Assembly (NCBI RefSeq): GCF_030315975.1 | Contig: NZ_JASXSZ010000004.1 | Location: 434,001-498,000, forward strand | DNA: 64,000 nt | Direction of reading: 5' to 3' | DNA from: Microbacterium candidum | Lineage (GTDB): Bacteria; Actinomycetota; Actinomycetes; Actinomycetales; Microbacteriaceae | Part shown: positions 18,712 through 27,918 of the stretch, piece after piece | How positions within the stretch are numbered: the first letter of the stretch is position 1 | Layout: every line of letters begins with the position of its first letter | Program-made: the position numbers and the translations under genes | The notes under the pieces: model-generated | What the model was told of the DNA's origin: nothing | The model's input: only the letters and a program-made list of their open reading frames with translations | Database searches by the model: none

Positions 18712-19278
18712 GTGGCCGTTCCCCGTCAGCTCCCCAATGCGATCACGATCGTCCGCATCCTGTGCGCGCCGGTCTTCCTCTGGATGCTGCTCGCCGACGA
18801 CGGCGCGGACGGGCCGCTGCGCTGGTGGGCGGCGGCGCTGTTCATCGTGGCGATCGCCACCGACGGCGTCGACGGCTACATCGCACGCCGCTACGAGATC
18901 GTCACCGACCTCGGCAAGCTCCTGGACCCGATCGCGGACAAGGTGCTCACGGGCTTCGCGTTCATCGGTCTCTCCATCCTCGGGGAGCTCCCGTGGTGGG
19001 TCACGATCGTCGTGCTGGTGCGCGAGATCGGCATCACCGTCTACCGGTTCATGGTGGTGAGCGATCACGTGCTCGCGGCGGCGTGGATGGGCAAGCTGAA
19101 GACGGTCGCGCAGGCCGTGGCGCTGTCGCTCGCCCTGCTCCCGCTCTGGACCCTCGTCGGGGACTGGATCTTCTGGGTCAACGGCGTCACGATGACGATC
19201 GCCATCATCCTCACGATCGCCAGCGGCATCGACTACATCGTCAGCGAGGTGCGCGGCCGCCGCGCGAAGGCCTCATGA
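18712..19278 (+). CDS. pgsA: CDP-diacylglycerol--glycerol-3-phosphate 3-phosphatidyltransferase
   Basis: A 188-residue CDP-alcohol phosphatidyltransferase making phosphatidylglycerol phosphate at the inner membrane. The catalytic signature is complete: TDGVDGYIARRYEIVTDLG followed by KLLDPIADK, with the conserved aspartates in DGxxAR-x8-G-xxx-D-xxx-D spacing. Several membrane helices follow. The N-terminus LPNAITIVRILCAPVFL is typical of PgsA rather than cardiolipin or phosphatidylinositol synthases. The GTG start has GATACT six bases upstream. Its stop overlaps the cinA start (ATGA), so the two are translationally coupled. Confidence 0.93.
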   Translation: MAVPRQLPNAITIVRILCAPVFLWMLLADDGADGPLRWWAAALFIVAIATDGVDGYIARRYEIVTDLGKLLDPIADKVLTGFAFIGLSILGELPWWVTIVVLVREIGITVYRFMVVSDHVLAAAWMGKLKTVAQAVALSLALLPLWTLVGDWIFWVNGVTMTIAIILTIASGIDYIVSEVRGRRAKAS

Positions 19279-19760
19279 GCACGGCGGACGCCGAGCTCGA
19301 AGCGCTCGCGCGCGTCGTGCTGGAAGGCCTCGCCCGCCGTGCGTGGAGCATCGGGATCGCCGAGTCCCTGACGGGCGGCCTCGTGGTGGCGTCCCTCGTG
19401 TCGATCCCCGGAGCTTCCGCCCACGTGCGGGGCGCCGTGGTGGCGTACGCGACGGATCTCAAGCAGTCGATCCTCGGGGTGGATGCGGCGCTGCTCGCCG
19501 CGCACGGGCCGGTGCATCCTGAGGTCGCGATGCAGATGGCCCAGGGCGTCCGGCGCGTCACCAGCGCCGACGTCGGAGTCTCGACCACCGGCATCGCAGG
19601 TCCGGATTCGCCCGACGGGCAGCCGGTCGGGACGGTGCACATGGCGGTGGCGACTCCGGACGGGGCCGCGGTGCGTTCGCTCGTCCTTCCGGGTGATCGC
19701 GATGCCGTGCGCCGGGGCAGCGTGCGCGCGGCGCTCGAGGCGGTGGCCGTTTCGCTGTGA
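19275..19760 (+). CDS. CinA-family nicotinamide-nucleotide amidohydrolase domain protein
   Basis: A 161-residue protein equal to the C-terminal domain of CinA (PncC), which deamidates nicotinamide mononucleotide in pyridine nucleotide salvage. The family motifs IAESLTGGLVVASLVSIPGAS, VAYATDLKQSILGV and TTGIAGPDSPDGQPVGTV are present. The N-terminal MoaB-like domain of full CinA is absent, as is usual in actinobacteria at this locus. It overlaps pgsA by four bases. Some cinA homologues are tied to competence, but nothing in this sequence supports that role here. Confidence 0.9.
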   Translation: MSTADAELEALARVVLEGLARRAWSIGIAESLTGGLVVASLVSIPGASAHVRGAVVAYATDLKQSILGVDAALLAAHGPVHPEVAMQMAQGVRRVTSADVGVSTTGIAGPDSPDGQPVGTVHMAVATPDGAAVRSLVLPGDRDAVRRGSVRAALEAVAVSL

Positions 19761-19921
19761 GCGAACGGGGGCCCGGCCATCGGAATCTCCCGGTGAACAG
19801 TTGGGTTACAGAAGCGGTGAGTCCCGCACATTCTCAGGCGCAGAGGATTAGATTGACAGCGATCGGTGTTGTACTGTTGTCCACCCAGACAGCGGAAGAT
19901 TCACGGTAAAGGGGGCCCGCG

Positions 19922-20230
19922 ATGATTCTGGTTCGGCAAGAGATCGGCGAGGTCCTTCGCGATCTCCGTCAGCAGAAGGGGCGCACGCTCCGTCAGGTCG
20001 CCGGGCGCGCCTCGGTCGCCCTCGGCTACCTCAGCGAGGTCGAGCGCGGGCAGAAGGAGGCGTCGAGCGAGATCCTCGCCTCGGTCGCCGAAGCCCTCGA
20101 CGTCCCCATCTCGACGATCATGCGCGAGGTCGGCGACCGCATCTCCGTGCTCGAGGGTCTGCAGACCCTGCCCGACACCGTTCCCGACGAACTGCTCGCC
20201 TCCGTCGAGCCCGAACTGTCGCTGCGCTGA
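19922..20230 (+). CDS. XRE-type helix-turn-helix regulator, ClgR-like
   Basis: A 102-residue DNA-binding protein. The HTH spans about residues 18-65 (GRTLRQVAGRASVALGYLSEVERGQKEAS, with the recognition helix around LGYLSEVERG). ClgR-type proteins at the cinA-recA locus of actinobacteria activate clp protease and repair genes. The location and HTH sequence match, but naming it clgR is inference. AAAGGGGG at 19908-19915 provides a good ribosome site. A TTGACA lies at 19853-19858 without a convincing -10 at normal spacing. The C-terminus is short, lacking a long degradation-tag region. DUF3046 follows after two bases. Confidence 0.87.
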   Translation: MILVRQEIGEVLRDLRQQKGRTLRQVAGRASVALGYLSEVERGQKEASSEILASVAEALDVPISTIMREVGDRISVLEGLQTLPDTVPDELLASVEPELSLR

Positions 20231-20232
20231 CG

Positions 20233-20466
20233 TTGCGGCGCAGCGAGTTCGACCGAGCGGTCGAAGCCGAGTTCGGCGCGCGCGGACTGTCGCTCGTCCT
20301 CGATCTGGCGCTCCCGCAGGTCGGCGGTCGGACCTCCGCCGATGCGCTCGCCGCCGGCGTGCCGCCGCGCGAGGTGTGGCTCGCGCTGTGCGCTGAGACG
20401 GACGTGCCGGAATCGCGCCGCCACGGCGTCGGACGGCTCGAACCTCGTCGCGCCTCCGGTCGCTGA
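20233..20466 (+). CDS. DUF3046 domain protein
   Basis: A 77-residue protein of unknown function, a regular companion of recA in actinobacteria. It begins with the family's RRSEFDRAVEAEFG and contains GGRTSADALAAGVPPREVWLALC and the closing RRHGVGR. The start is TTG, three bases after the HTH gene stop. No ATG or GTG gives the conserved N-terminus, so the rare start is well supported by alignment to the family pattern. Translation is probably coupled to the HTH gene. It is likely a cytosolic helical protein with no visible catalytic residues. Confidence 0.85.
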   Translation: MRRSEFDRAVEAEFGARGLSLVLDLALPQVGGRTSADALAAGVPPREVWLALCAETDVPESRRHGVGRLEPRRASGR

Positions 20467-20489
20467 GCCCGCCGAAACGCGGCGTGTCG

Positions 20490-20505
20490 TCGAAGTTCTG
20501 TTCGA
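20490..20505 (+). promoter_or_regulatory. LexA-type SOS box upstream of recA
   Basis: TCGAAGTTCTGTTCGA is close to the actinobacterial consensus TCGAAC-N4-GTTCGA. One half-site is perfect and the other has G for C. It lies 198 bp before the recA ATG. A TAGTGT at 20514-20519 could be the -10. The position and the recA target make LexA control likely. Confidence 0.72.
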
Positions 20506-20702
20506 TGAGCGCGTAGTGTCCTTCACAGAAGGTGTCGAGCACGCGTTTTCCACGGGACCGAGGGAGCGACGACAGGATGTCGGAGCCCCCTCATAGCGTG
20601 AAGACCGTCGGATGACACCCACGCCTTGTCGCAGCATCCCTCCCGTCCGGGGTGGAGCGCGACAGCCTACAGGCGACGGAACACGAGCTGAAGGAGCACG
20701 TC

Positions 20703-21754
<1,052 letters not shown>

Positions 21755-21755
<1 letters not shown>

Positions 21756-22504
21756 TGCCCGACGAACACGACGGGCTCGCCCCCGTCATCCCGCTGTTCG
21801 GGGACCGGTCGCCTTCGGGCGACGGGTCCCCGGCGCGGGAGCGGCGGGTGTCAGCCCGCGATGTGGCGGGCGACGAGATCTCCGCCGACGACGGACCCCC
21901 TGCGCCTGCGGAGGCGACCTGGCGCACAGAGTGGGATGACGACCCCGAAGAACAGCCGGCGGCGCACCGCAAGGGCGGGTCGGCCGACCTCGCGGACGAC
22001 GACGTCGACCCGGAGGCCGAGCGCGACCTGGCGGAGCAGACGCTGCTGAAGAAGCTCCGCACGCGTTCGCTGTCCGTCCGCGAGGCGCGCGCCGTGGTCG
22101 CCGAGCGCGACCTCGACGACGAGACGGTGGACGCCGTCATCCGCGTGTTCGAGCGGCATGGCTACCTCGACGACGCGGCGCTGGCCGGCCAACTCGTGCA
22201 CAGTGGTGTGGACCGCAAGGGACAGGGCAGGCAGGTCATCGCGCAGACGCTCGCCAAACGCGGCATCCCGCGCGACATCGCGGACGCGGCGCTCGACGAG
22301 CTTCCCGACGACGATCTGGAGCGGGCACTCGAGTTCGCGCGGACCAAGGCGCGCAGCATGACGTCTCTCGATCGCGATACCGCTCTCCGGCGGCTCGTGG
22401 GGCAGCTGTCCCGCCGCGGGTACGGCGGGTCGCTCGCCATGACCGCCGCACGACAGGCGCTCGACGAGGGTGGTGGCTCGCGCTCATCGGTGCGCTTCCG
22501 CTGA
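21755..22504 (+). CDS. recX: Regulatory protein RecX
   Basis: A 249-residue modulator that binds and limits RecA filaments. Residues 1-90 are an acidic, disordered extension (repeated Asp/Glu/Pro). The conserved three-helix repeats start near residue 90: LLKKLRTRSLSVREARAVV, VFERHGYLDDAALAGQLVHS and LAKRGIPRDIADAAL, ending with LVGQLSRRGYGGSLAMTAARQAL. The ATG shares its A with the recA stop (TGATG), so it is co-translated with recA. The long acidic N-terminus is larger than in enterobacterial RecX but common in high-GC actinobacteria. Confidence 0.93.
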
Positions 22505-22555
22505 GCGCCCCCTGTCGCGGTCTCCCGTGACGGGCGCTCACTTAGACTGGAGGGC

Positions 22556-24103
22556 ATGTCTGACGAGGTCCAGAGCGCGCCGACGCTCATCGCGCCGTCG
22601 CCCGCAGCCATCGCTGCCGACGGTCGCGCGCGCACGTACGAAGTGCGCACGTTCGGCTGCCAGATGAACGTGCACGACTCCGAACGGCTGTCCGGGTCGC
22701 TCGAGAGCGCCGGCTACATCGCGGCGACGCCCGGCGAAGAGGCCGACATCGTCGTCATCAACACGTGCGCGGTCCGCGACAACGCCGCGGGCAAGCTCTA
22801 CGGCACGCTGGGGCACCTCAAGTCCCGCAAGGACCACCACGAGGGCATGCAGATCGCCGTCGGCGGCTGCCTCGCGCAGATGGACAAGCAGACCGTGCTC
22901 GACAAGGCCCCGTGGGTCGACGTCGTGTTCGGCACGCACAACATGGGCTCTCTGCCACGGCTCCTCGAGCGCGCGCGGCACAACGAGGAGGCGGAGCTCG
23001 AGATCCTCGAGTCGCTCGAGGTGTTCCCCTCGACGCTTCCGACCAAGCGCGACGCGATCCACTCCGGATGGGTGTCGATCTCCGTCGGCTGCAACAACAC
23101 CTGCACGTTCTGCATCGTCCCGAGCCTGCGCGGGAAGGAGAAGGACCGCCGGCCGGGCGACATTCTGAGCGAGATCAACCTGTTGGTCGAGGACGGTGCG
23201 ATCGAGGTCACGCTGCTCGGGCAGAACGTCAACTCCTACGGCGTCGAGTTCGGCGACCGCCAGGCGTTCGGCAAGCTCCTGCGCGCCGCCGGCGAGATCG
23301 CGGGGCTCGAGCGCATCCGCTTCACGAGCCCGCATCCCGCCGCCTTCACGGACGACGTCATCGACGCGATGGCTGAGACGCCGGCCGTCATGCCGCAGCT
23401 GCACATGCCGCTGCAGTCCGGCAGCGACCGCATCCTGCGCGCCATGCGCCGCTCGTACCGCAGCGAACGGTTCCTCGGCATCCTCGACCGCGTCCGCGCG
23501 AAGATCCCGACCGCCGCCATCACGACGGACATCATCGTGGGCTTCCCCGGCGAGACGGACGAGGACTTCGAGGACACGATGCGCGTCGTCGAGGCCGCCC
23601 GCTTCTCCGCCGCGTTCACGTTCCAGTACTCCATCCGCGAGGGCACCCCGGCCGCGACGATGGCCGACCAGGTGCCGAAGCACGTCGTGCAGGAGCGCTA
23701 CGACCGCCTGATCGCGCTGCAGGAGCGCATCTCGCTCGAGGAGAACCAGAAGCAGCTCGGCCGTGAGGTCGAGGTGCTCGTCTCGACCGGCGAAGGCAAG
23801 AAGGATGCCGCGACCCACCGCCTCACGGGCCGCGCCGAGGACAACCGCCTCGTGCACTTCGAGGTGCCGGCGGGCTCCGACATCCCTCGCCCTGGCGACG
23901 TCGTCAGCGTCGTGATCACGCATGCGGCGCCCTTCCATCTGCTCGCCGACGCGACCGACGGAACGCCGCTGAGCATCCGCCGCACCCGTGCCGGCGACGC
24001 GTGGGATCGCGCGCAGGCCGAGTCCTGCGCCGTTCCGGCCCACGGCTCGACGCCCGGCGGGGCGGTCTCCCTGGGCCTGCCGACGCTCCGCATCGGCGTG
24101 TGA
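22556..24103 (+). CDS. miaB: tRNA-2-methylthio-N6-dimethylallyladenosine synthase
   Basis: A 515-residue radical-SAM methylthiotransferase that adds the 2-methylthio group to i6A37 of tRNAs, acting after MiaA. The N-terminal UPF0004 domain starts at [13 protein letters not shown], with cluster cysteines including NTCAVRDNA and GGCLAQM. The radical-SAM CxxxCxxC is in [14 protein letters not shown]-terminal TRAM domain follows at about 400-465. About 50 extra C-terminal residues look disordered. The ATG is set by TAGACT seven bases upstream (22543-22548). The stop overlaps the miaA GTG, so substrate-making and substrate-using enzymes are coupled. Confidence 0.96.
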   Translation: MSDEVQSAPTLIAPSPAAIAADGRARTYEVRTFGCQMNVHDSERLSGSLESAGYIAATPGEEADIVVINTCAVRDNAAGKLYGTLGHLKSRKDHHEGMQIAVGGCLAQMDKQTVLDKAPWVDVVFGTHNMGSLPRLLERARHNEEAELEILESLEVFPSTLPTKRDAIHSGWVSISVGCNNTCTFCIVPSLRGKEKDRRPGDILSEINLLVEDGAIEVTLLGQNVNSYGVEFGDRQAFGKLLRAAGEIAGLERIRFTSPHPAAFTDDVIDAMAETPAVMPQLHMPLQSGSDRILRAMRRSYRSERFLGILDRVRAKIPTAAITTDIIVGFPGETDEDFEDTMRVVEAARFSAAFTFQYSIREGTPAATMADQVPKHVVQERYDRLIALQERISLEENQKQLGREVEVLVSTGEGKKDAATHRLTGRAEDNRLVHFEVPAGSDIPRPGDVVSVVITHAAPFHLLADATDGTPLSIRRTRAGDAWDRAQAESCAVPAHGSTPGGAVSLGLPTLRIGV

Positions 24104-25017
24104 CGAACGGGCGGCTCTGGGCGGTCGTCGGCGCCACGGGAACCGGAAAGACCGCCCTCTCGCTCGACCTCGCGGAGGCGCTCGCCGTGCGCGGCGTCCC
24201 AGCTGAGATCGTCAATGCCGACGCGATGCAGCTGTACCGCGGTATGGACATCGGCACCGCGAAGCTCCCCGACTCCGAACGCCGCGGCATCCCGCACCAC
24301 CTCTTCGACGCGCTCGACGTGACGGAGGAGGCCGCGGTCGCCTGGTACCAGGATGCGGCGCGTCGGACGATCGCGGGCATCCACGAGAGGGATGCCGATG
24401 CGATCCTCGTCGGAGGGTCCGGCCTCTACGTGTCGAGCGTCATCTTCGACTTCCGGTTCCCCCCGCACGACGACGCACTGCGCGCTGAGCTCGAAGCGCA
24501 GCTCGAGGCGGAAGGTCCCGGCGTCCTCTACGCGCGGCTGCGCGCGCTCGACCCATCGACGGCCGAGCGGGTCGACCCGCGCAACGGCCGACGCATCGTC
24601 CGCGCGCTCGAGGTGCTGGCGCAAGGCGAGGCGACGCATGGGGCCGCCCTTCCGGAGGAGCCGGTCTTGTGGCACCCGTCGACCCGCATCGTCGGGGTCC
24701 ATGTCGACCGCGACGTGCTCGTGCCACGCCTCGACGCGCGGGTCGAGGGGATGTGGGCCGACGGCCTGCTGGACGAGGTCGAACGTCTCCGCGCACGCGG
24801 CCTCGAGGACGGCGTCACCGCGCGCCGCGCCATCGGGTACGCGCAGGCACTCGCGCAGCTGAACGGCGAGGCGACTGAGGCGGAGGCGATCGCCGAGACG
24901 CAGGCGCTGACGCGTCGCTACGCCCGCCGTCAGGTGTCCTGGTTCAAGCGCTATCGCGATCTCGAATGGGTCGCGCCGGGGACCGACCCCGGCGCGCTGG
25001 CAGACTCGTCGGCATGA
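24100..25017 (+). CDS. miaA: tRNA dimethylallyltransferase
   Basis: A 305-residue enzyme transferring the dimethylallyl group to A37 of tRNAs that read UNN codons. The P-loop GATGTGKT is at the very N-terminus, followed by [33 protein letters not shown] and [14 protein letters not shown], and ends with [17 protein letters not shown]. The GTG at 24100 overlaps the miaB TGA by four bases (GTGA). Longer frames give a non-conserved extension inside miaB. The miaB-miaA pair is the normal actinobacterial order. Confidence 0.95.
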   Translation: MTNGRLWAVVGATGTGKTALSLDLAEALAVRGVPAEIVNADAMQLYRGMDIGTAKLPDSERRGIPHHLFDALDVTEEAAVAWYQDAARRTIAGIHERDADAILVGGSGLYVSSVIFDFRFPPHDDALRAELEAQLEAEGPGVLYARLRALDPSTAERVDPRNGRRIVRALEVLAQGEATHGAALPEEPVLWHPSTRIVGVHVDRDVLVPRLDARVEGMWADGLLDEVERLRARGLEDGVTARRAIGYAQALAQLNGEATEAEAIAETQALTRRYARRQVSWFKRYRDLEWVAPGTDPGALADSSA

Positions 25018-25436
25018 CCGTCGCCGTCCGCGCCTTCGACATCCCCGACACCGACGCCGTCGTGGCGCTGTGGCATGAAGCCGGAATCACCCGGCCCTGG
25101 AACGACCCGCATCGCGACATCGAACGAAAGCTCGCGGTCCAGCCCGAGCTCTTCCTCGTCGCCGTCGATGGCGACGTCGTGGTCGGAAGTGTGATGGCCG
25201 GATACGACGGTCATCGCGGATGGCTGTACTACCTCGCGAGCAGCTCCGGGCGCCGCGGCGAGGGCATCGGCCGGCTGCTCGTCGAGGCGGCGGAGGGGCG
25301 GCTCGTCGCCATGGGGTGCCCGAAGGTCCAGCTCATGGTCCGGCCCGACAACGGCGGGGCCCGCGGCTTCTACGATGCCCTCGGCTACGAGCCGTTCGAG
25401 ACCTGGGCGACGGGCAAGCGTCTCATCGCCGACTGA
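25014..25436 (+). CDS. GNAT family acetyltransferase (YpeA-like)
   Basis: A 140-residue GNAT enzyme that would use acetyl-CoA on an unknown amine. The order of elements is [25 protein letters not shown] (the acetyl-CoA-binding R/Q-x-x-G-x-G/A loop as RRGEGIG), then [35 protein letters not shown]. This closely follows the YpeA subgroup. The ATG overlaps the miaA stop (ATGA), so it looks like the last gene of the miaB-miaA operon. Between miaA and dapF many relatives have other genes, so this is a lineage-specific passenger. The substrate is unknown. Confidence 0.85.
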   Translation: MTVAVRAFDIPDTDAVVALWHEAGITRPWNDPHRDIERKLAVQPELFLVAVDGDVVVGSVMAGYDGHRGWLYYLASSSGRRGEGIGRLLVEAAEGRLVAMGCPKVQLMVRPDNGGARGFYDALGYEPFETWATGKRLIAD

Positions 25437-25652
25437 GACGGCGCCTGTGCCGGATCCATCGGTCCTGTTCCGTCGTGCAGCGTCGGAACAACGACGGCTT
25501 GCGACCGTCGAACGACGCGGCGCAGGCAGGGCCCGTCCGATTCCGCCGCAGAACAGCAGCGTGGCGACGATCGGGACGGGTGGCGGCGGCAGGACGGCCG
25601 CCGCGGGGAGACGACACGGCGGCAGGATGCGGCGCGCCCGTAGACTTGGGTC

Positions 25653-26507
25653 ATGGCCACGACCGTCCCCTTCACGAAAGGCCACGGCACGGGCAACGAC
25701 TTCGTGATCGTGGCGGACCCCGACGGCGAGCTGGACCTCAGCGCCGACCAGGTCGCTGCGCTGAGCGACCGGCGGTTCGGCATCGGCGGGGACGGGATCC
25801 TCCGGGTCGTGCGTTCCGCGGTGATCGCCGAGGGCGCCGGCGCGGTCGACGCCGAGTGGTTCATGGACTACCGCAACGCGGACGGGTCGATCGCCGAGAT
25901 GTGCGGCAACGGCATCCGCGTCTTCGCGAAGTACCTCGAGGAGACGGGCCTCGCCTCCTTCGACGCGCCGCAGCGCATCGGGACGCGCGCCGGCGTCAAG
26001 ACCGTCAGCCGCAGCGACCGCGGTTTCGAGGTCGATCTCGGCGACTTCCGCATCGAGGACGACGATGTGCTCGTCCGCACGCGGGGCGGGGGAGCCCCCC
26101 GGCCGGGATCCGCAGTCGACGTCGGGAACCCGCACATCGTGGTCGCGCTCCCGAGCGAGCAGGAGCTCGAGGCGCTCGACCTCGCCGCGCAGCCGCAGCT
26201 GCATCCCGACCCGCCGCTCGGTGCGAACGTGGAGTTCGTCGTCCCTGCCGATCCGCTCGTCACCGACGGGGTCGGCAGCATCAGCATGCGGGTCTTCGAG
26301 CGCGGGGTGGGGGAGACGCTCAGCTGCGGCACCGGGGTCGCCGCATCCGCCCTCGCTGTCCGCGACTGGGCAGGCGCTGCCGCTCCCGATCGCTGGGTCG
26401 TGCGCGTCCCGGGCGGCGAGCTCGGCGTCCGCGTGACGGCAGACGGCCACGTCCATCTGTCGGGGCCTGCGACGCTCGTCTTCTCCGGCGAGGTCACGCT
26501 CGCCTGA
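25653..26507 (+). CDS. dapF: Diaminopimelate epimerase
   Basis: A 284-residue cofactor-independent racemase converting LL- to meso-diaminopimelate for lysine and, where used, peptidoglycan. Motifs are [11 protein letters not shown], the first catalytic Cys in [13 protein letters not shown], and the second in [19 protein letters not shown] strand is present. Length is normal. The ATG follows TAGACT (25641-25646) with six bases between, so it is probably leaderless. The last 14 bases overlap the end of the convergent kinase-like gene. The 216-bp gap upstream holds a CCGTCGT/ACGACGG inverted repeat but no gene. Confidence 0.96.
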   Translation: MATTVPFTKGHGTGNDFVIVADPDGELDLSADQVAALSDRRFGIGGDGILRVVRSAVIAEGAGAVDAEWFMDYRNADGSIAEMCGNGIRVFAKYLEETGLASFDAPQRIGTRAGVKTVSRSDRGFEVDLGDFRIEDDDVLVRTRGGGAPRPGSAVDVGNPHIVVALPSEQELEALDLAAQPQLHPDPPLGANVEFVVPADPLVTDGVGSISMRVFERGVGETLSCGTGVAASALAVRDWAGAAAPDRWVVRVPGGELGVRVTADGHVHLSGPATLVFSGEVTLA

Positions 26508-27186
26508 GTCGGGCGTCCGCGGCGGCGAGCCCTGCACGCAGCGCGTCCTGCGCCCCGGGCTCCCACGGTCCGGACGCTGTGAGCGGGATGTCGGTGATGA
26601 ATCTGCGCTCCTCTTCGCGGATGCGCTCGACCACGATCTCGGGATGCTCGGCGGCGGTTCGGTACAGGTTCGGGCCGTCGGCGTAGAACGGGTCGAGAAG
26701 CACGAGCGTCCCGGCCGCCGAGCGCATGACATTGCCGGGGTTGAGGTCGAGGGGCCCGCACCACGGCAGCGTTCGCAGGGCCTCGTCGTGGATGCGCCGC
26801 ACGGCCGTGATCAGGTCGTGGAGGTCAGCGTCTCCGGCGACGATGCGACGGCGGAACGCCGCCGCATCCTCGTCCGACACCCCTTCGAGCCGCTCCATCA
26901 GCTGAAGGTCGCCGCCTCCTGCCAGACGGCGATGGCCGTACAGGCGCGGAACACGCCGCGTGCCCGCGGCCTTCCGATACAGCGCCGCGGTGAAAGGACC
27001 GACGGGATCGAACGGACTGATCCGCGCGACGAGCCGAACTGACGGAGCACCCAGGACGAACGCCCAGTCGCCCGCGCCGACATCCGTCCAGGCTGCGGCA
27101 CGCAGCGTCCGTTCCGCATCGCGGTGATCCGCGTCGTCCGCGAGTCGCGAGAGCGCTTCGGCGGCGAGGGAATCGGCTTCCGCCAC
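26494..27186 (-). CDS. Kinase-fold phosphotransferase of unknown substrate
   Basis: A 230-residue protein with the C-lobe signatures of the aminoglycoside phosphotransferase/protein-kinase-like fold: [10 protein letters not shown] (catalytic loop D-x4-N) and [13 protein letters not shown] (metal-binding Asp in the DFG position). The N-lobe is reduced, with LVARISP the only candidate nucleotide-binding strand, and no clear G-loop. It is shorter than typical APH enzymes (about 260-300 residues). The GTG start at 27186 lies nine bases after the upstream methyltransferase stop, so the two form an operon. There is no evidence that it acts on antibiotics. A small-molecule or fructosamine-kinase-like role is possible. 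Confidence 0.65.
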   Translation of the reverse strand: MAEADSLAAEALSRLADDADHRDAERTLRAAAWTDVGAGDWAFVLGAPSVRLVARISPFDPVGPFTAALYRKAAGTRRVPRLYGHRRLAGGGDLQLMERLEGVSDEDAAAFRRRIVAGDADLHDLITAVRRIHDEALRTLPWCGPLDLNPGNVMRSAAGTLVLLDPFYADGPNLYRTAAEHPEIVVERIREEERRFITDIPLTASGPWEPGAQDALRAGLAAADARLRRA

Positions 27187-27194
27187 GTCGGCGC

Positions 27195-27836
27195 CTACGG
27201 CAGCTCGATCGCCTCGGTCGGCGGCGTGCCGTGCCGCCGCACCTTGAGCACGCGGTATCCCTTGCCGGTCGCCGCGCGGTGGACGCTGTAGCCGTCGTCG
27301 AAGGTCGCCGCGAGCCAGCGCTGCAGGGAGTCGGAGCCGAGGTCGCGCTTGACGACGAACCAGCCGTCGCTCCGCTCGTCGAGCCGCGGGATCCAGCGCT
27401 CCAGGAGCCCGTGCAGCTCGTTCTTCCCGACCCGGATCGGCGGGTTCGAACGGATGGAGCGGAAGGTCACGTCGTCGGGAACATCATCGGGCAGTGCGGC
27501 GTTGACGTTCGAGAGGTCGAGAGCTTCCGCGTTGCGTCGCACGAGGTCGAGCGCCCGCTCGTTGACATCGACGGCCCAGATCGTGGCGTGCGGTGCCTCC
27601 ATGGCGAGCGTCAGCGCGACAGGCCCCCACCCGCACCCGAGGTCCAGCAGGTGACCTCCCGACGGAGGAGGCGGCGTGTTGGCGAAGAGCACCTGCGTGC
27701 CGGCGTCGATCCGGTCGGGGCTGAAGACCCCACCGGCGGTCGTCACTTCGACGACGCGACCGGCGAGTGTCACGCGCAGCGTGCGGAGGTTCTCGGGACT
27801 CGCGGGCGACGACGTGAAGTAGTGGTCGAGGCCCAT
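27195..27836 (-). CDS. RsmC-like class I SAM-dependent methyltransferase
   Basis: A 213-residue methyltransferase with motif I LLDLGCGWGP, an acidic AVDVNERALDL for SAM ribose binding, and motif IV SNPPIRVGK, the NPPF/Y-type signature of enzymes that methylate exocyclic amines of nucleic acids. It resembles the catalytic half of RsmC/RlmG (16S G1207 or 23S G1835 methylation) without the N-terminal pseudo-domain, as is normal in actinobacteria. The ATG at 27836 follows TACGCT with a seven-base spacer. It is divergent from hflX and upstream of the kinase-like gene. The exact target base is inferred, not shown. Confidence 0.85.
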   Translation of the reverse strand: MGLDHYFTSSPASPENLRTLRVTLAGRVVEVTTAGGVFSPDRIDAGTQVLFANTPPPPSGGHLLDLGCGWGPVALTLAMEAPHATIWAVDVNERALDLVRRNAEALDLSNVNAALPDDVPDDVTFRSIRSNPPIRVGKNELHGLLERWIPRLDERSDGWFVVKRDLGSDSLQRWLAATFDDGYSVHRAATGKGYRVLKVRRHGTPPTEAIELP

Positions 27837-27918
27837 ACGTGCGAGCGTAGCGGAGCCAGCCGCCCGCGCGGGAGGCTAGAGTTCAATGATGCCCGGATTC
27901 GGGCCTCGAGAGGAGAAC

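Noticed and set aside
19845..19885. Sigma-A promoter with TTGACA before the HTH regulator
   Set aside because: TTGACA is present at 19853-19858 but no acceptable -10 occurs 16-18 bp downstream, so I do not list it as a promoter.
20342..20596. Small ORF overlapping DUF3046 and the recA leader
   Set aside because: It lies out of frame inside the conserved DUF3046 gene, covers the SOS box, and has no recognisable protein features.
26494..27186. Aminoglycoside resistance gene
   Set aside because: Only the general kinase-fold motifs are shared. The protein is short and chromosomal, and nothing suggests a drug substrate.
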